A stretch of DNA of 64,000 nt from Variovorax sp. OAS795 (GTDB lineage Bacteria > Pseudomonadota > Gammaproteobacteria > Burkholderiales > Burkholderiaceae_C): NCBI RefSeq assembly GCF_040546685.1, contig NZ_JBEPOH010000001.1:2976001-3040000 (forward strand), read 5' to 3'. Within the stretch, counting starts at the first letter, position 1. Each line of letters opens with the position of its first letter. A model generated the notes under the pieces. That model saw only the letters and a program-made list of their open reading frames with translations. It searched no databases and had not been told where the DNA came from. Below, one piece after another: positions 39,428 to 47,363 of this stretch. The position numbers and the translations under genes were made by a program.

Positions 39428-41842
39428 CTAGGCCCCGTCCTTGCCGACGCCGTACTTATGTCTGCGTAAGGCCAGACTCTCGTCGGCACGTTGACGCTCT
39501 TGGGCAATCGTTTGGTCCAGGATCTGAGTGAGCCAAGCCGCAAAGGCCCGCACCTTCGGACTGCCGTCGTCCAACCAGGCCGCGATTTCGTCGTGCTTGG
39601 CCTCGAACGCTTGGACCATGCCGTACTCGCCGGCCACCACGCCTGTCGACTCGAGAGCGGCGGCTACCTCGTTCCAGGCACTGGACCTCTCCGGGACGAC
39701 TTTGATGATCTCCTTGCAGACCGGCAAGATGGGCGCCGCACCTCCGTAGGCGCGCAGGACGGCCACCACAAACTCGATGTCCGCGGGCTTGCCTGTCCGG
39801 ATGTAGGTCAACAATTGATCCTGCAGCGGTTTTTCAAACGCCGGGAACGCGGCCTTGATGAGGCGTGCGCTGCCGTAGTACGGGAACATGCCAGCGGTCT
39901 CGGTCTTGAATTCGCGTCGCACCGCCGACAGCAGCGGCACCGGCATTTCAGCCAGCAGCTTGTCCAGCGTGTGCAGGCTGTATGGGATTGCCTCGAAGCG
40001 GTCTTCTTCGTCCGTCTCCACCTCGAGCATGTCCTTCTTGCGAGCCTGTTCCTCGCGCACACGTGCCATCAGAAAGTTCAGCAGCTCCTGCGGGTCTTGT
40101 TGGCCAATGGCAAATAGCACCTCTTCGGCTTGATAGCTCACCTTCTTCAGCGGTGCCATGCTGGCGAGCACTTCGGCCCGCTCGGCCGGCGCCATCGCCT
40201 CAACCAGCTTGCGAAAATCCCGGTTGAACCAAACGACATTCGCCCAGCGGGCATCGCGGCGCTTGGCTACCTCACGCATGCCCAGCATGAATACGTCCTT
40301 GGCTCCGGCATGTCCGCGCGCGTACTGGCGGGCCGCGACGCCCATCGCTTCAATGATGGCGCTCGTGTCCCCGACACGCTCGGCTTCGGAAATCACCTTG
40401 GTCAGCAGGTCCAGCCTCGGCTGGTTGTCAACGTTCAGGGATTTCGCAAGGTCCGCCAGACGGGCGTGGTCGGCGATCCACTGCAGCGCGATGGCCTCTG
40501 CCTCCGCTTCGCACTCGCTGGACCAGAGGCCACGTAACAGCGCGATCAGAAAGGGGTCCATGACCTCCTGGTGGTTCCGCACCAACTCCAGGGCCAGGCG
40601 CGGCCGCTTCTGCCCGATGGACTTCAGGAACTCGTAGTAGACCGGAAAGGTCGCCATGTCGTCGGACCGGGTCCTCGAGAATGCCAGGATCCGATCTCGC
40701 CAGACGGCGAAGGTGTCGTCGCTGATCTCGTCAACATACCGCGCTGCGGCTTGCAGGCGCTTGTCGTCGGCGTAGTTCCAGGCCGTCTCGGAGCGCTTCA
40801 GATCCTCCCAGGTCCCGTGTATGCCCTCGAAGCCGATCAGCTGCTTGTAGATCTGGTACTCGGCTCGCCCCTCTATGGCATCGCGCACCTCCAGCGCGGC
40901 GTCGGCGACCCGGATCGAAGCGGCATGATAGTAGTTCCAGTAGGCATCGTGCTCGATGGCCTGGACCACTTGCAACTCCTCGGTGTCCACCCGGTCGCGC
41001 AGGAAGTTCAAGACGTCCACCGCGTCGCGGTCGAACATCGCCGAGGTGTCGGCATCGCTGCCTGGGCGCTCGCGGCGTGTCGCAGCGCCCAGCGCGTTCA
41101 GCACGCTCTTTCGGTATTGGACGTTGGCGTTGAGCGTGTACATGCGCTTGAGCAGCGCGATGGCCGCCGCGCGCATCTCGGTCACGCCGCCGACGGCGGT
41201 GATGCCTCCACGGCTGATGGTCATGCTGCTGTAGGTCCACGTGTGGCCCTCGATTGACGGCGACAAGACGTTGCGCAGCATCTTCAAGATGACATTGGCA
41301 CGGTCGAAGAGCGGGCCATCCTCAAAGCTAGCGAAGTAGGCCACAAGCTCTGCCTGTGGTCTGGCGCCAAGGCCCCGCTCGCCATAGAAGAGGTTGAGGT
41401 CGAACTCGGCCAACGCTTCCAGCGCGCGTTCCGCCTTGCCGCGGACCTCCTCATAGTTCGAGCTGGACAGCTCCAGCAGGAAGTCCAGAAAGCGAGCGGT
41501 GTGTACGAAACGCACCGCGTGAGGCACATCGATCGCTTCGCGGATCAGTTGGTTGGCAGATCGGTATTTGCGCAATGACGCCGGAATCAACTCGCCGCCC
41601 TGCGTCAGCGCCCGGGTCGGAACCGACCGCACGAAATCCACCAGCATCGGCATCACACGTGCGTGGAACCGGGGCGCCAGCACCGCCAGAGTCTTGAGAG
41701 CGGCCGACAGGTCGTCGTAGTCCGTACTGTTCTGCAGAATACCTTCCACACGGTTCAGTTCGGCGGCCAGCCGCCGCTCCACGTCGTCGGCTCGGACGGG
41801 TACCAGATTTGCCAGTGCGGCGAGGCGCAGGTCGAGGTCCAT
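39428..41842 (-). CDS. HEAT-like helical-repeat protein, partner of the PIN nuclease
   Basis: 804 aa, almost wholly alpha-helical, with repeated helix pairs and Leu/Ala spacing typical of HEAT/ARM-type arrays. An N-terminal region (1-190) with LAALANLVPVRADDVERRL precedes a central part with SIRVADAALEVRDAIEGRAEY. It has no signal peptide and no catalytic motif. It starts 2 nt after the PIN gene stop, a tight two-gene operon. A scaffold, sensor or inhibitor role for the PIN protein is inferred from the arrangement only. Confidence 0.7.
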   Translation of the reverse strand: MDLDLRLAALANLVPVRADDVERRLAAELNRVEGILQNSTDYDDLSAALKTLAVLAPRFHARVMPMLVDFVRSVPTRALTQGGELIPASLRKYRSANQLIREAIDVPHAVRFVHTARFLDFLLELSSSNYEEVRGKAERALEALAEFDLNLFYGERGLGARPQAELVAYFASFEDGPLFDRANVILKMLRNVLSPSIEGHTWTYSSMTISRGGITAVGGVTEMRAAAIALLKRMYTLNANVQYRKSVLNALGAATRRERPGSDADTSAMFDRDAVDVLNFLRDRVDTEELQVVQAIEHDAYWNYYHAASIRVADAALEVRDAIEGRAEYQIYKQLIGFEGIHGTWEDLKRSETAWNYADDKRLQAAARYVDEISDDTFAVWRDRILAFSRTRSDDMATFPVYYEFLKSIGQKRPRLALELVRNHQEVMDPFLIALLRGLWSSECEAEAEAIALQWIADHARLADLAKSLNVDNQPRLDLLTKVISEAERVGDTSAIIEAMGVAARQYARGHAGAKDVFMLGMREVAKRRDARWANVVWFNRDFRKLVEAMAPAERAEVLASMAPLKKVSYQAEEVLFAIGQQDPQELLNFLMARVREEQARKKDMLEVETDEEDRFEAIPYSLHTLDKLLAEMPVPLLSAVRREFKTETAGMFPYYGSARLIKAAFPAFEKPLQDQLLTYIRTGKPADIEFVVAVLRAYGGAAPILPVCKEIIKVVPERSSAWNEVAAALESTGVVAGEYGMVQAFEAKHDEIAAWLDDGSPKVRAFAAWLTQILDQTIAQERQRADESLALRRHKYGVGKDGA

Positions 41843-41844
41843 GA

Positions 41845-42792
41845 TCAGATCATTCCCATCAGCAGGTCCCGCACGATCTGGTCGGCGGCCGCGCGGCTGG
41901 CTAGTTCGGCGTTCGTCGGGATCAGGTGACTGCCTGTGTCGGTCAGGATGCCGGACAGAACCAGTGTCCTGGCCTCGTGCTCAGCGATGGCCCGCTCAAT
42001 CCCAAGGCTCTCCAAAGTCGCGAAGAGTTTTTCCTTGCCCGGGTTGCCCAGCGCCTCGTTCATGCCGAAGACGATGACGTCCACGTTCTTGAACGCCTCG
42101 CCTCGGAGCTTCTCCAGCGGCGCCGGTTCCCTGCCGGCCGCGTCGGCCAGCTCGCCCGGCGCGGCGCCGCGGACGGGCACGACGGCCGTGGCTGCCTCGA
42201 CCTCTGCGTCCAGCGCGTCGATGTCCTTGAAGACCTCGAACTCGACGCTCTTCAATGCCCACTCGAACCGCTCGTCGTCGACAAGCACGCAGTGGCGGCC
42301 AGGCCTCACCTTGACCTCAAGGGCCGCCTCCAAGATCCACGAGTCGGGAATGTGCTTGCGCTCGACGGTGCGATCCTCGGCCGGCTTGAACGGTGGTGCT
42401 CCGTGCATGTACCGCTCCACCGCTCGCGAGGCATGGTCGAAAGAGAACGTCAGCACTTCGACTCGATTGTCGGCCAGGTACTGATGGAACACGGAACGCG
42501 AGTTGCGGTCCACTTCGTCGCGTGTAGGGAATATGCATTCAGGCGCCGGTAGGCCTTCGAGGAGCATTGCCAGATGGTCGCGCTGCATCTGTCGCTGCGC
42601 CGCCTTTGCCTGCTCTGCGAGCTTGCTGTACTCGAAGAGCAGTCGCGTGCGCCGTTCTTCGATGACTATCTGCGGGATATAAAGCCTGAGGACTCCCTGC
42701 TGGACGCGCCGCAGAAGCCGCTCGAAGTTTCCGGTCTTGAAATGCGCCCGGCTCAGAATGCTGGTGTCGATGATGACGTGGAAGATGTCCAT
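41845..42792 (-). CDS. PIN-domain ribonuclease (PIN_4/DUF4935-like)
   Basis: 315 aa. PIN acidic residues are D9 (VIIDTSIL), E45/E46 (IVIEERR), D150 (HIPDSW) and D172/D173 (VLVDDERF). The block GAPPFKPAEDRTVERKHIPDSW matches the PIN_4/DUF4935 pattern. The C-terminal 130 residues form an extra domain. The ATG has no ribosome-binding site of its own, and an upstream 46-aa frame with a strong one overlaps the start. The downstream HEAT-like gene is 2 nt away. Confidence 0.75.
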   Translation of the reverse strand: MDIFHVIIDTSILSRAHFKTGNFERLLRRVQQGVLRLYIPQIVIEERRTRLLFEYSKLAEQAKAAQRQMQRDHLAMLLEGLPAPECIFPTRDEVDRNSRSVFHQYLADNRVEVLTFSFDHASRAVERYMHGAPPFKPAEDRTVERKHIPDSWILEAALEVKVRPGRHCVLVDDERFEWALKSVEFEVFKDIDALDAEVEAATAVVPVRGAAPGELADAAGREPAPLEKLRGEAFKNVDVIVFGMNEALGNPGKEKLFATLESLGIERAIAEHEARTLVLSGILTDTGSHLIPTNAELASRAAADQIVRDLLMGMI

Positions 42793-42893
42793 GGGCTAAG
42801 TTGCGCCGTCGGTTGTCCGCGCCGATAGGCCGGAATGAAGAAGCCTTCGCCCAGAAGGTCGCTGATACGCCTGATGGACAGTTGCGCCGCCAT
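42753..42893 (-). pseudogene. 5' remnant of a DUF262 (GmrSD-like) gene
   Basis: A 46-codon frame beginning MAAQLSIRRISDLLGEGFF, then IPAYRRG, which is the DUF262 N-terminal pattern (IxxLLxxxFxIPxYQR), then unrelated sequence. It keeps a strong GGAGGA site 5 nt before the ATG. It overlaps the PIN start and ends 37 nt inside the PIN gene. It may now act as a leader that couples translation into the PIN gene. Confidence 0.6.
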
Positions 42894-42995
42894 CGTTCCT
42901 CCTTCGTCCCTTTTTGCTGAGGCACGGACGACTGTACCCGCATCGAGGTCGAATTTTGCGCGGTGCTGCGGCGGACCCCTAGCAACTGATCGTGG

Positions 42996-43094
42996 TCAGC
43001 CGTCACGGTCCTTCCGGCCAAGCCAAAAGCCATAGATGGCGACGGCGATGACGAGCACCACCGCCTTGAGGATCAGCCATTCGAGCACGCTCAT
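42996..43094 (-). CDS. Single-span membrane peptide (32 aa)
   Basis: MSVLEWLILKAVVLVIAVAI, then YGFWLGRKDRDG: one transmembrane helix and a charged cytoplasmic tail. No obvious ribosome-binding site. It lies upstream of the PIN module on the same strand. Real translation is uncertain. Confidence 0.45.
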   Translation of the reverse strand: MSVLEWLILKAVVLVIAVAIYGFWLGRKDRDG

Positions 43095-43421
43095 GTTGAC
43101 GTTGACAGTACTCTAGGCCGGTCGATCCAGGGGCCCTTTGCGAGTTTTGTCAGCCGCTGGGCGCGTTCTTCCTCTAGGAGTTTTGGCAGTTAATGCAGTT
43201 GATTAAAAAACAATAATAACTATTTGATTTTGCAAGAAATATTCACCTGGAAGCTCACCTTTTGCCTTCACCAAGCCAGCGGCATGGTGCCGATCAAGGT
43301 GAAGGACGAGGTGAAGGCAAGGTGAACACTCGGGCACCGCTAGCAGCACGTGCTATCGCGCGTTTGAGCGCCTTGTCGCCGGTCTGGCCGCGCCCGGACT
43401 TCGGCCTCACAATGCCCTCCC
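43095..43421. promoter_or_regulatory. AT-rich intergenic region with GGTGAA repeats
   Basis: A locally AT-rich tract (about 43200-43245, with TTAAAAAACAATAATAACTA) is followed by six AGGTGAA/TTCACCT-type motifs between 43241 and 43326, partly as inverted copies. It probably holds promoters for the divergent neighbours and may be a replication or regulator-binding region of the element. Confidence 0.4.
43255..43325. repeat. Imperfect inverted repeat of TCACCTT..GCCTTCACC
   Basis: The left arm 43255-43272 and right arm 43310-43325 (GGTGAAGGCAAGGTGA) are near reverse complements. Could be an operator or recombinase-binding site. Confidence 0.45.
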
Positions 43422-43796
43422 ATGAAACGCGACTGGGACACCATCCGCTCCGTCCTCGAAGAGATTGAGGGCTTGGGCGAGCAGCAATTCCAGGGAGCTC
43501 AATACGCCTACGGCCAAGATACGCCGCCCGACGAGACCGAGAGGGTGCGGCACTTGCTCCTGCTGCGCGATGCTGGCTTCATCCAGGGCGTCCGCTTCGA
43601 CTCCCTGGGCGGGCCGGGCATTGCATGTCCCGAGTTGACTTGGGAGGGGCACGAGCTTCTGGACATCATCCGATCCAAGACGGTCTGGACCAAGGTCAAG
43701 TCGATGGCCAAGGACAAGGGGCTGGAGCTGTCGCTGGATGCCGTGAAGGCCCTGGGCAAGGTGGCGCTTGACCAGGTGATCGGCGGGATCGCGTAG
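43422..43796 (+). CDS. DUF2513 protein
   Basis: 124 aa. The N-terminal MKRDWDTIRSVLEEIE and the later LLLLRDAGFIQGV and LTWEGHELLDIIRSKTVW match DUF2513, a phage/island-associated family with a winged-helix-like fold. Function is unknown. Confidence 0.8.
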   Translation: MKRDWDTIRSVLEEIEGLGEQQFQGAQYAYGQDTPPDETERVRHLLLLRDAGFIQGVRFDSLGGPGIACPELTWEGHELLDIIRSKTVWTKVKSMAKDKGLELSLDAVKALGKVALDQVIGGIA

Positions 43797-43898
43797 CAGA
43801 TGCCAGTCTCCTTGCCCGTCAATCCTGCCATCGTCGCCGCCATCCCGAACCCGCCAGGGTGGTGCCTGTTCTGACAGTGGTCCTGGGAACTGACTTGC

Positions 43899-44406
43899 AT
43901 GCCTCGCAGCGAGTGGGCCGCCTGGGTCCAGGCCGTCGACGCCATCGTTGCCCTCTACGTCGCCATCAAGGCGCCCCAGTGGCTGGCCGCACGTGAACGC
44001 AGGGGTGTTCGACCCGGGTACTTCGCCGTGATCGGCCTCGACCTGCGCACCGGCCGCGATCTGGCTCAGACCTACCTCAGGGGTCGAGTGAAGTCCCCCG
44101 GCTACCGGGTACCGGGTGCCCTTGCACGGCCTCGCCACGGCCCTCCCGACGCTGGTGGCCGACGAGACCCTGGACACCACGCAGATCGCCGCGCTCTCCG
44201 ACTGGTACATGGACGCCACCAGCTTCAACGATTGCCTGGACCTCACGGCGGGGCTGCGACGCGACAAGGGCGATTGGAAGGGCGAGGTCAGCCGCAACAT
44301 GCTCAAGGCCGAGCACCTGATCGCAGGCACCGACCCACGCCGACCAGCCCGGTACGACGACGCCATGCTCGTCCTTCGTCAACACATGACCACCGCCCTC
44401 CGGTAG
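43899..44406 (+). pseudogene. Frameshifted element gene with a hydrophobic N-terminus
   Basis: The first frame (from ATG 43899, AVDAIVALYVAIKAPQWLAA) and second frame (PLHGLATALPTLVADETL to the stop at 44406) join seamlessly if one of two tandem 7-nt copies ACCGGGT (44104-44110, 44111-44117) is removed. This gives one protein of about 168 aa. The duplication is the likely inactivating mutation. Family not recognised. Confidence 0.65.
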
Positions 44407-44465
44407 TGTGTGAGCGCGGTGGTGGTGTGCTCTCGATAGCGGGATGGGTGGTGCGGGTCTGGGCT

Positions 44466-44493
44466 GCATGGTGCATGGTGCATGGTGCATGGT
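44466..44493. repeat. GCATGGT heptamer, four tandem copies
   Basis: Four perfect head-to-tail copies just after the frameshifted gene. Together with the nearby 7-nt duplication it suggests slippage in this part of the element. The surrounding 44407-44820 holds no gene I can support. Confidence 0.7.
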
Positions 44494-44820
44494 GCTTGGG
44501 CGCCGCGCGAGTCCAGGGCGCGGGCGGCGGCGCTGTGCGAGCCGTTTTCGTCGGGGTGGTCGATGGGGGGGGCAGCCCCTCTGTGACGAGGGGGCTACGG
44601 GGGCGCGGGCCGGTGCTCGACGCGCGTTCTGCCGCTTGAGAGGGAAGCCTCCGGAGCGCCGCGGCGGGTGCCCGAAGGCGAGGTACTACCGCGCTGCATG
44701 ACCACGCCTTCTACAAGGCGGACTCCAAGTGAGGCGCGACCGGCCTCGCATCGCCAGCCGAGAAGGCAGGAGCAATACATGGGGATCCAATGCCTGAGGA
44801 GATGGCTTATCTAGATGGTG

Positions 44821-44946
44821 TCCGTGGGGCGGTACAGGGAGGAGGAAAAAAACGACCATGACAGTACCGTGGGGCGGTACAGCGGCGGTGTCCTCTGCAC
44901 CGTGAGGCGGTACTACGGCGAGGCCTTCTGTACCGTGGGGCGGTCT
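44821..44946. repeat. Palindromic iteron-like repeats
   Basis: Four 15-nt copies of ACCGTGGGGCGGTAC (44821, 44866, 44899, 44932; intervals 45, 33 and 33 nt). Each is itself a dyad (TACCG...CGGTA). The last lies in the 3' end of the winged-helix gene; read in that gene's frame, the copies encode YRPTVQ-like peptides past its stop. Possible binding sites for the replication-like protein. Confidence 0.65.
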
Positions 44947-45365
44947 AAGACTCGCGTTTTCGCGACGATGGCCGGCTTGTACGCGCTGCGGACGAAACCC
45001 GCGGCCGCTCCCGCGTCGTATCCGTTGAGCTTATCGAGACCGTACCAAGTTACCGCGAACCACGAGGCCTTGTTCGGCCGGTGCCCCTGCACGGTCTGGT
45101 AGAGCAGGCCTGCGTGGAGCAACTCGTTCCTGGCTTTGACCAGCATGTCGACGGATTTCCATCCGAGCTTGAGCATGTGCGCCCGGGAGCAGAGCAGCAT
45201 CCCGTTGTTGTCACCCCGCAGCTGTCGAGTGATGTCGATGAGCAGCGCGCGCGCGTGCACGCTGAGCTGGCGGTAGTCAGGGGAATCGATCACCGAGTAG
45301 GGAAGGGCGATGAAGGGCCCTGCGTCCCGGTTCGCGTTCTTGTAGCGTGAGGATTTCTTTGCCAT
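44913..45365 (-). CDS. Winged-helix replication-like protein
   Basis: 150 aa. The central GPFIALPYSVIDSPDYRQL, SVHARALLIDI and CSRAHMLKLGWKS resemble helix-turn-helix proteins of plasmids and genomic islands that act near replication functions. The C-terminal tail VLDRPTVQKASP is encoded by one of the palindromic repeats downstream. Role in replication is inferred. Confidence 0.6.
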   Translation of the reverse strand: MAKKSSRYKNANRDAGPFIALPYSVIDSPDYRQLSVHARALLIDITRQLRGDNNGMLLCSRAHMLKLGWKSVDMLVKARNELLHAGLLYQTVQGHRPNKASWFAVTWYGLDKLNGYDAGAAAGFVRSAYKPAIVAKTRVLDRPTVQKASP

Positions 45366-45741
45366 TCTCGGTCCGTTTCGAGCCCGTCTCGGGGCCGTTT
45401 GAAAACGCGCGGCGCTGCCTGCTACTTCGCCACCGCCGCAAGCACGGATGGCCTGCAGGAGCGCGTGCAGCTGATCAGGCAAGGTGGTTTGCCTCGCTGA
45501 GCCCCGAAACGCGTCCTGGGCCTCCTGGCAGGCCTTCACGGGGCCATGCGACGACTCGCAGAGGGCATTGCATCCCGTGGGCGATGTCCGCCGGTTCAGC
45601 CGCGCAACGCCTCGCACATCAACCCGGAGCGAAGGCCTTCAGGGGGAAGCGCGTCGGGCAGGTGTGGGTCGGCCGATCCGAGCGTGCAGCGCGGGTCAGG
45701 CCAGGCGCGGCTTGCCGCTTCGCGGGAACAGGCCGGCCATA
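45366..45741. other. Decayed region next to the primase remnant
   Basis: 376 nt with no intact gene. A minus-strand frame between 45670 and 45742 encodes MAGLFPRSGKPRLA, resembling the segment after a primase zinc finger, so part of this spacer is probably the continuation of the broken gene at 45742-45942. Confidence 0.4.
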
Positions 45742-45942
45742 TCAGCCCGATGGCGGCGACGCCTCGTGAAGGGGCCAGCCCGCGGCGCGGCCCGGCAGCA
45801 CACGACCCTCCTCGCCCTCCGTCATCGACAGCGAGGCGCCGCGATCCTGATGCGCCGGGCAGCGCGCGGAGAAACCGGATCCGGATTTCTTGAAGGGGTC
45901 GAGGCGGAGCAAGACGTTCTCAATCGGCGACATTGCGATCAC
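45742..45942 (-). pseudogene. CHC2-type primase zinc-finger remnant
   Basis: 66 codons including IENVLLRLDPFKKSGSGFSA, CPAHQDRGASLSM and EGRVL match the start of plasmid/phage primases with an N-terminal zinc finger. The expected second CxxxC (as in LHCHAGC) is replaced by GRAAGW, and the frame then ends; the rest of the primase is missing. Frameshift and Cys loss indicate decay. Confidence 0.6.
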
Positions 45943-46282
45943 CTTTGATGAAATTCAAAAAGCGCTCGCAGGCGTCGAGGTTTGCAAGGGGCTTGATGCA
46001 GCCCCACCGCATCGCGTAGAAGGCGGTAGCACCCTCTGCGGGGCTGCTGCGAACAAGCGCATGGCCAGCGATGGCGAACTGGGCCGCCAGGGTGGCGAAG
46101 CGCTTTTGGTCGTGATCGGGGGACACATTCACGTCGGTCCCCACTGTGCTGACGCTATCAGGGCGCTCGGTGTTGATCGATTGCTCAGAAAACAGGCACT
46201 CGGTAAACTGGCAGCGTTGATTTTTCTTGGTGGCCGTCCGGGATGTGTCCAGCATCCGGACGGCTTTTGTTTTGGGGGTCAT
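45920..46282 (-). CDS. Conserved element protein, unknown function
   Basis: 120 aa. The C-terminal FAIAGHALVRSSPAEGATAF, then YAMRWGCIKPLANLDACERF, is a block I associate with proteins of proteobacterial genomic islands, usually near AlpA. The N-terminus is polar and basic. It overlaps the primase remnant by 23 nt. Confidence 0.65.
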   Translation of the reverse strand: MTPKTKAVRMLDTSRTATKKNQRCQFTECLFSEQSINTERPDSVSTVGTDVNVSPDHDQKRFATLAAQFAIAGHALVRSSPAEGATAFYAMRWGCIKPLANLDACERFLNFIKGDRNVAD

Positions 46283-46290
46283 GGTGCCCC

Positions 46291-46536
46291 CTACAGCGTC
46301 ACGAGTTCAGCGCGCTTGGCGTGCAGGCGATGCACCAACTCGCGAATCTCCGCATCGGACTTGCCCGCGATGCGCGCGGCATTGATCGCCGAGACCTCGT
46401 AGTCGGGCAGCCCCACTGCCCGTTGACCAATTTTGATCGGCTTGGTGAGCAAGCCGTCGCGGACGGCGTTGTAGACGCTCGCGTTTGAGCGGTGCCCCAT
46501 CTCTGCCTTGATGGAGGGGATTCTGAGAATCGGCAT
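46291..46536 (-). CDS. AlpA-like excisionase/transcriptional regulator
   Basis: 81 aa winged-helix-type protein: MPILRIPSIKAEMGHRSNAS, then YNAVRDGLLTKPIKIG, a MerR/AlpA-like recognition helix and wing. AlpA proteins activate integrase and excision genes in P4-like elements. It lies 8 nt upstream of the preceding element gene on the same strand. Confidence 0.75.
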   Translation of the reverse strand: MPILRIPSIKAEMGHRSNASVYNAVRDGLLTKPIKIGQRAVGLPDYEVSAINAARIAGKSDAEIRELVHRLHAKRAELVTL

Positions 46537-46635
46537 TTCTGTGCTCCTTCGTATACGGCCTTGTTTGCCGTTGTGAGATAGGAGCGAATGTCCTTTTTCC
46601 AGACGTTCTCGGGCAGAGGGCAACAAATCGGAATT

Positions 46636-47175
46636 TCAGACCCTCCCCCTGGGGCCCTCCCTAAGGCGCCTGACCTTCCGGTAGGTGTTGAGGTTGTAGT
46701 CCAGACGTTTGCGCACCAGTTCGACCAAGCGATCGGCAGGGAGCGGCACGCCCCTCGCGTCCTGAGCGTAGAGCCTTGCAGTGACTTGACGCACGGCCTC
46801 CGTCAAGTTGAAGGACTCGCCGTCAAGCTCCGCATACCACCTGTACCGCTCCACAAGGTTGTAGAGCTGCGTTGCGCGCGTGGGGACGGGATTGCGGCGC
46901 TGCCCGCGCCCGAGCTTCTTGGTGGCCTCTTCGAGTCTGTTCAGCGCGCGCACCACCTCCTGCTCAGCGCGCCAGAGCGCGCGTTCCAGATCGGAGTTCT
47001 GAACTTCATAGAGCGAGGCCAGCGCCTGCCAGCGATCCCTGTTCGTTCGCAGTCGATCAAGTTCATTTCCCGATGAAGCTGCCTCGAGCGCGTCGTGGAC
47101 TTCATCGAATATCTCGCGCTGAACGTGGGCCTCGGCCTGAAGGTCGCCCCAAGCGGGCTTAAAAGGTTCGTCCAT
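46636..47175 (-). CDS. Coiled-coil element protein
   Basis: 179 aa. Residues about 25-90 are heptad-rich (NSDLERALWRAEQEVVRALN, then RLEEATKKL), indicating a coiled coil. The C-terminal half is helical and basic (RKRLDYNLNTYRKVRRLREG). ATG 47175 is chosen; GTG 47187 would add four residues. Unknown function. Confidence 0.6.
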   Translation of the reverse strand: MDEPFKPAWGDLQAEAHVQREIFDEVHDALEAASSGNELDRLRTNRDRWQALASLYEVQNSDLERALWRAEQEVVRALNRLEEATKKLGRGQRRNPVPTRATQLYNLVERYRWYAELDGESFNLTEAVRQVTARLYAQDARGVPLPADRLVELVRKRLDYNLNTYRKVRRLREGPRGRV

Positions 47176-47363
47176 AGAAATACTCACGTGAGGATGCCGA
47201 CCCCAGGTGAGGCCAGCGAGTTTTCGAAGATCACCGTCAACCGGACAAATACCTGCCACGCCCGGAGGGCGCTGCGTGGTGGCCTATTTCGGCTGAGAGT
47301 CACGGCCAGTTGGCCGGCACGACAGGCAACATGTCACCCTGCCTAGCTGGGAGGCCTCGGTTT

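Noticed and set aside
42539..43033. 164-aa minus frame over the PIN gene start
   Set aside because: Runs out of frame through the PIN coding region and the small-peptide locus; low-complexity basic composition.
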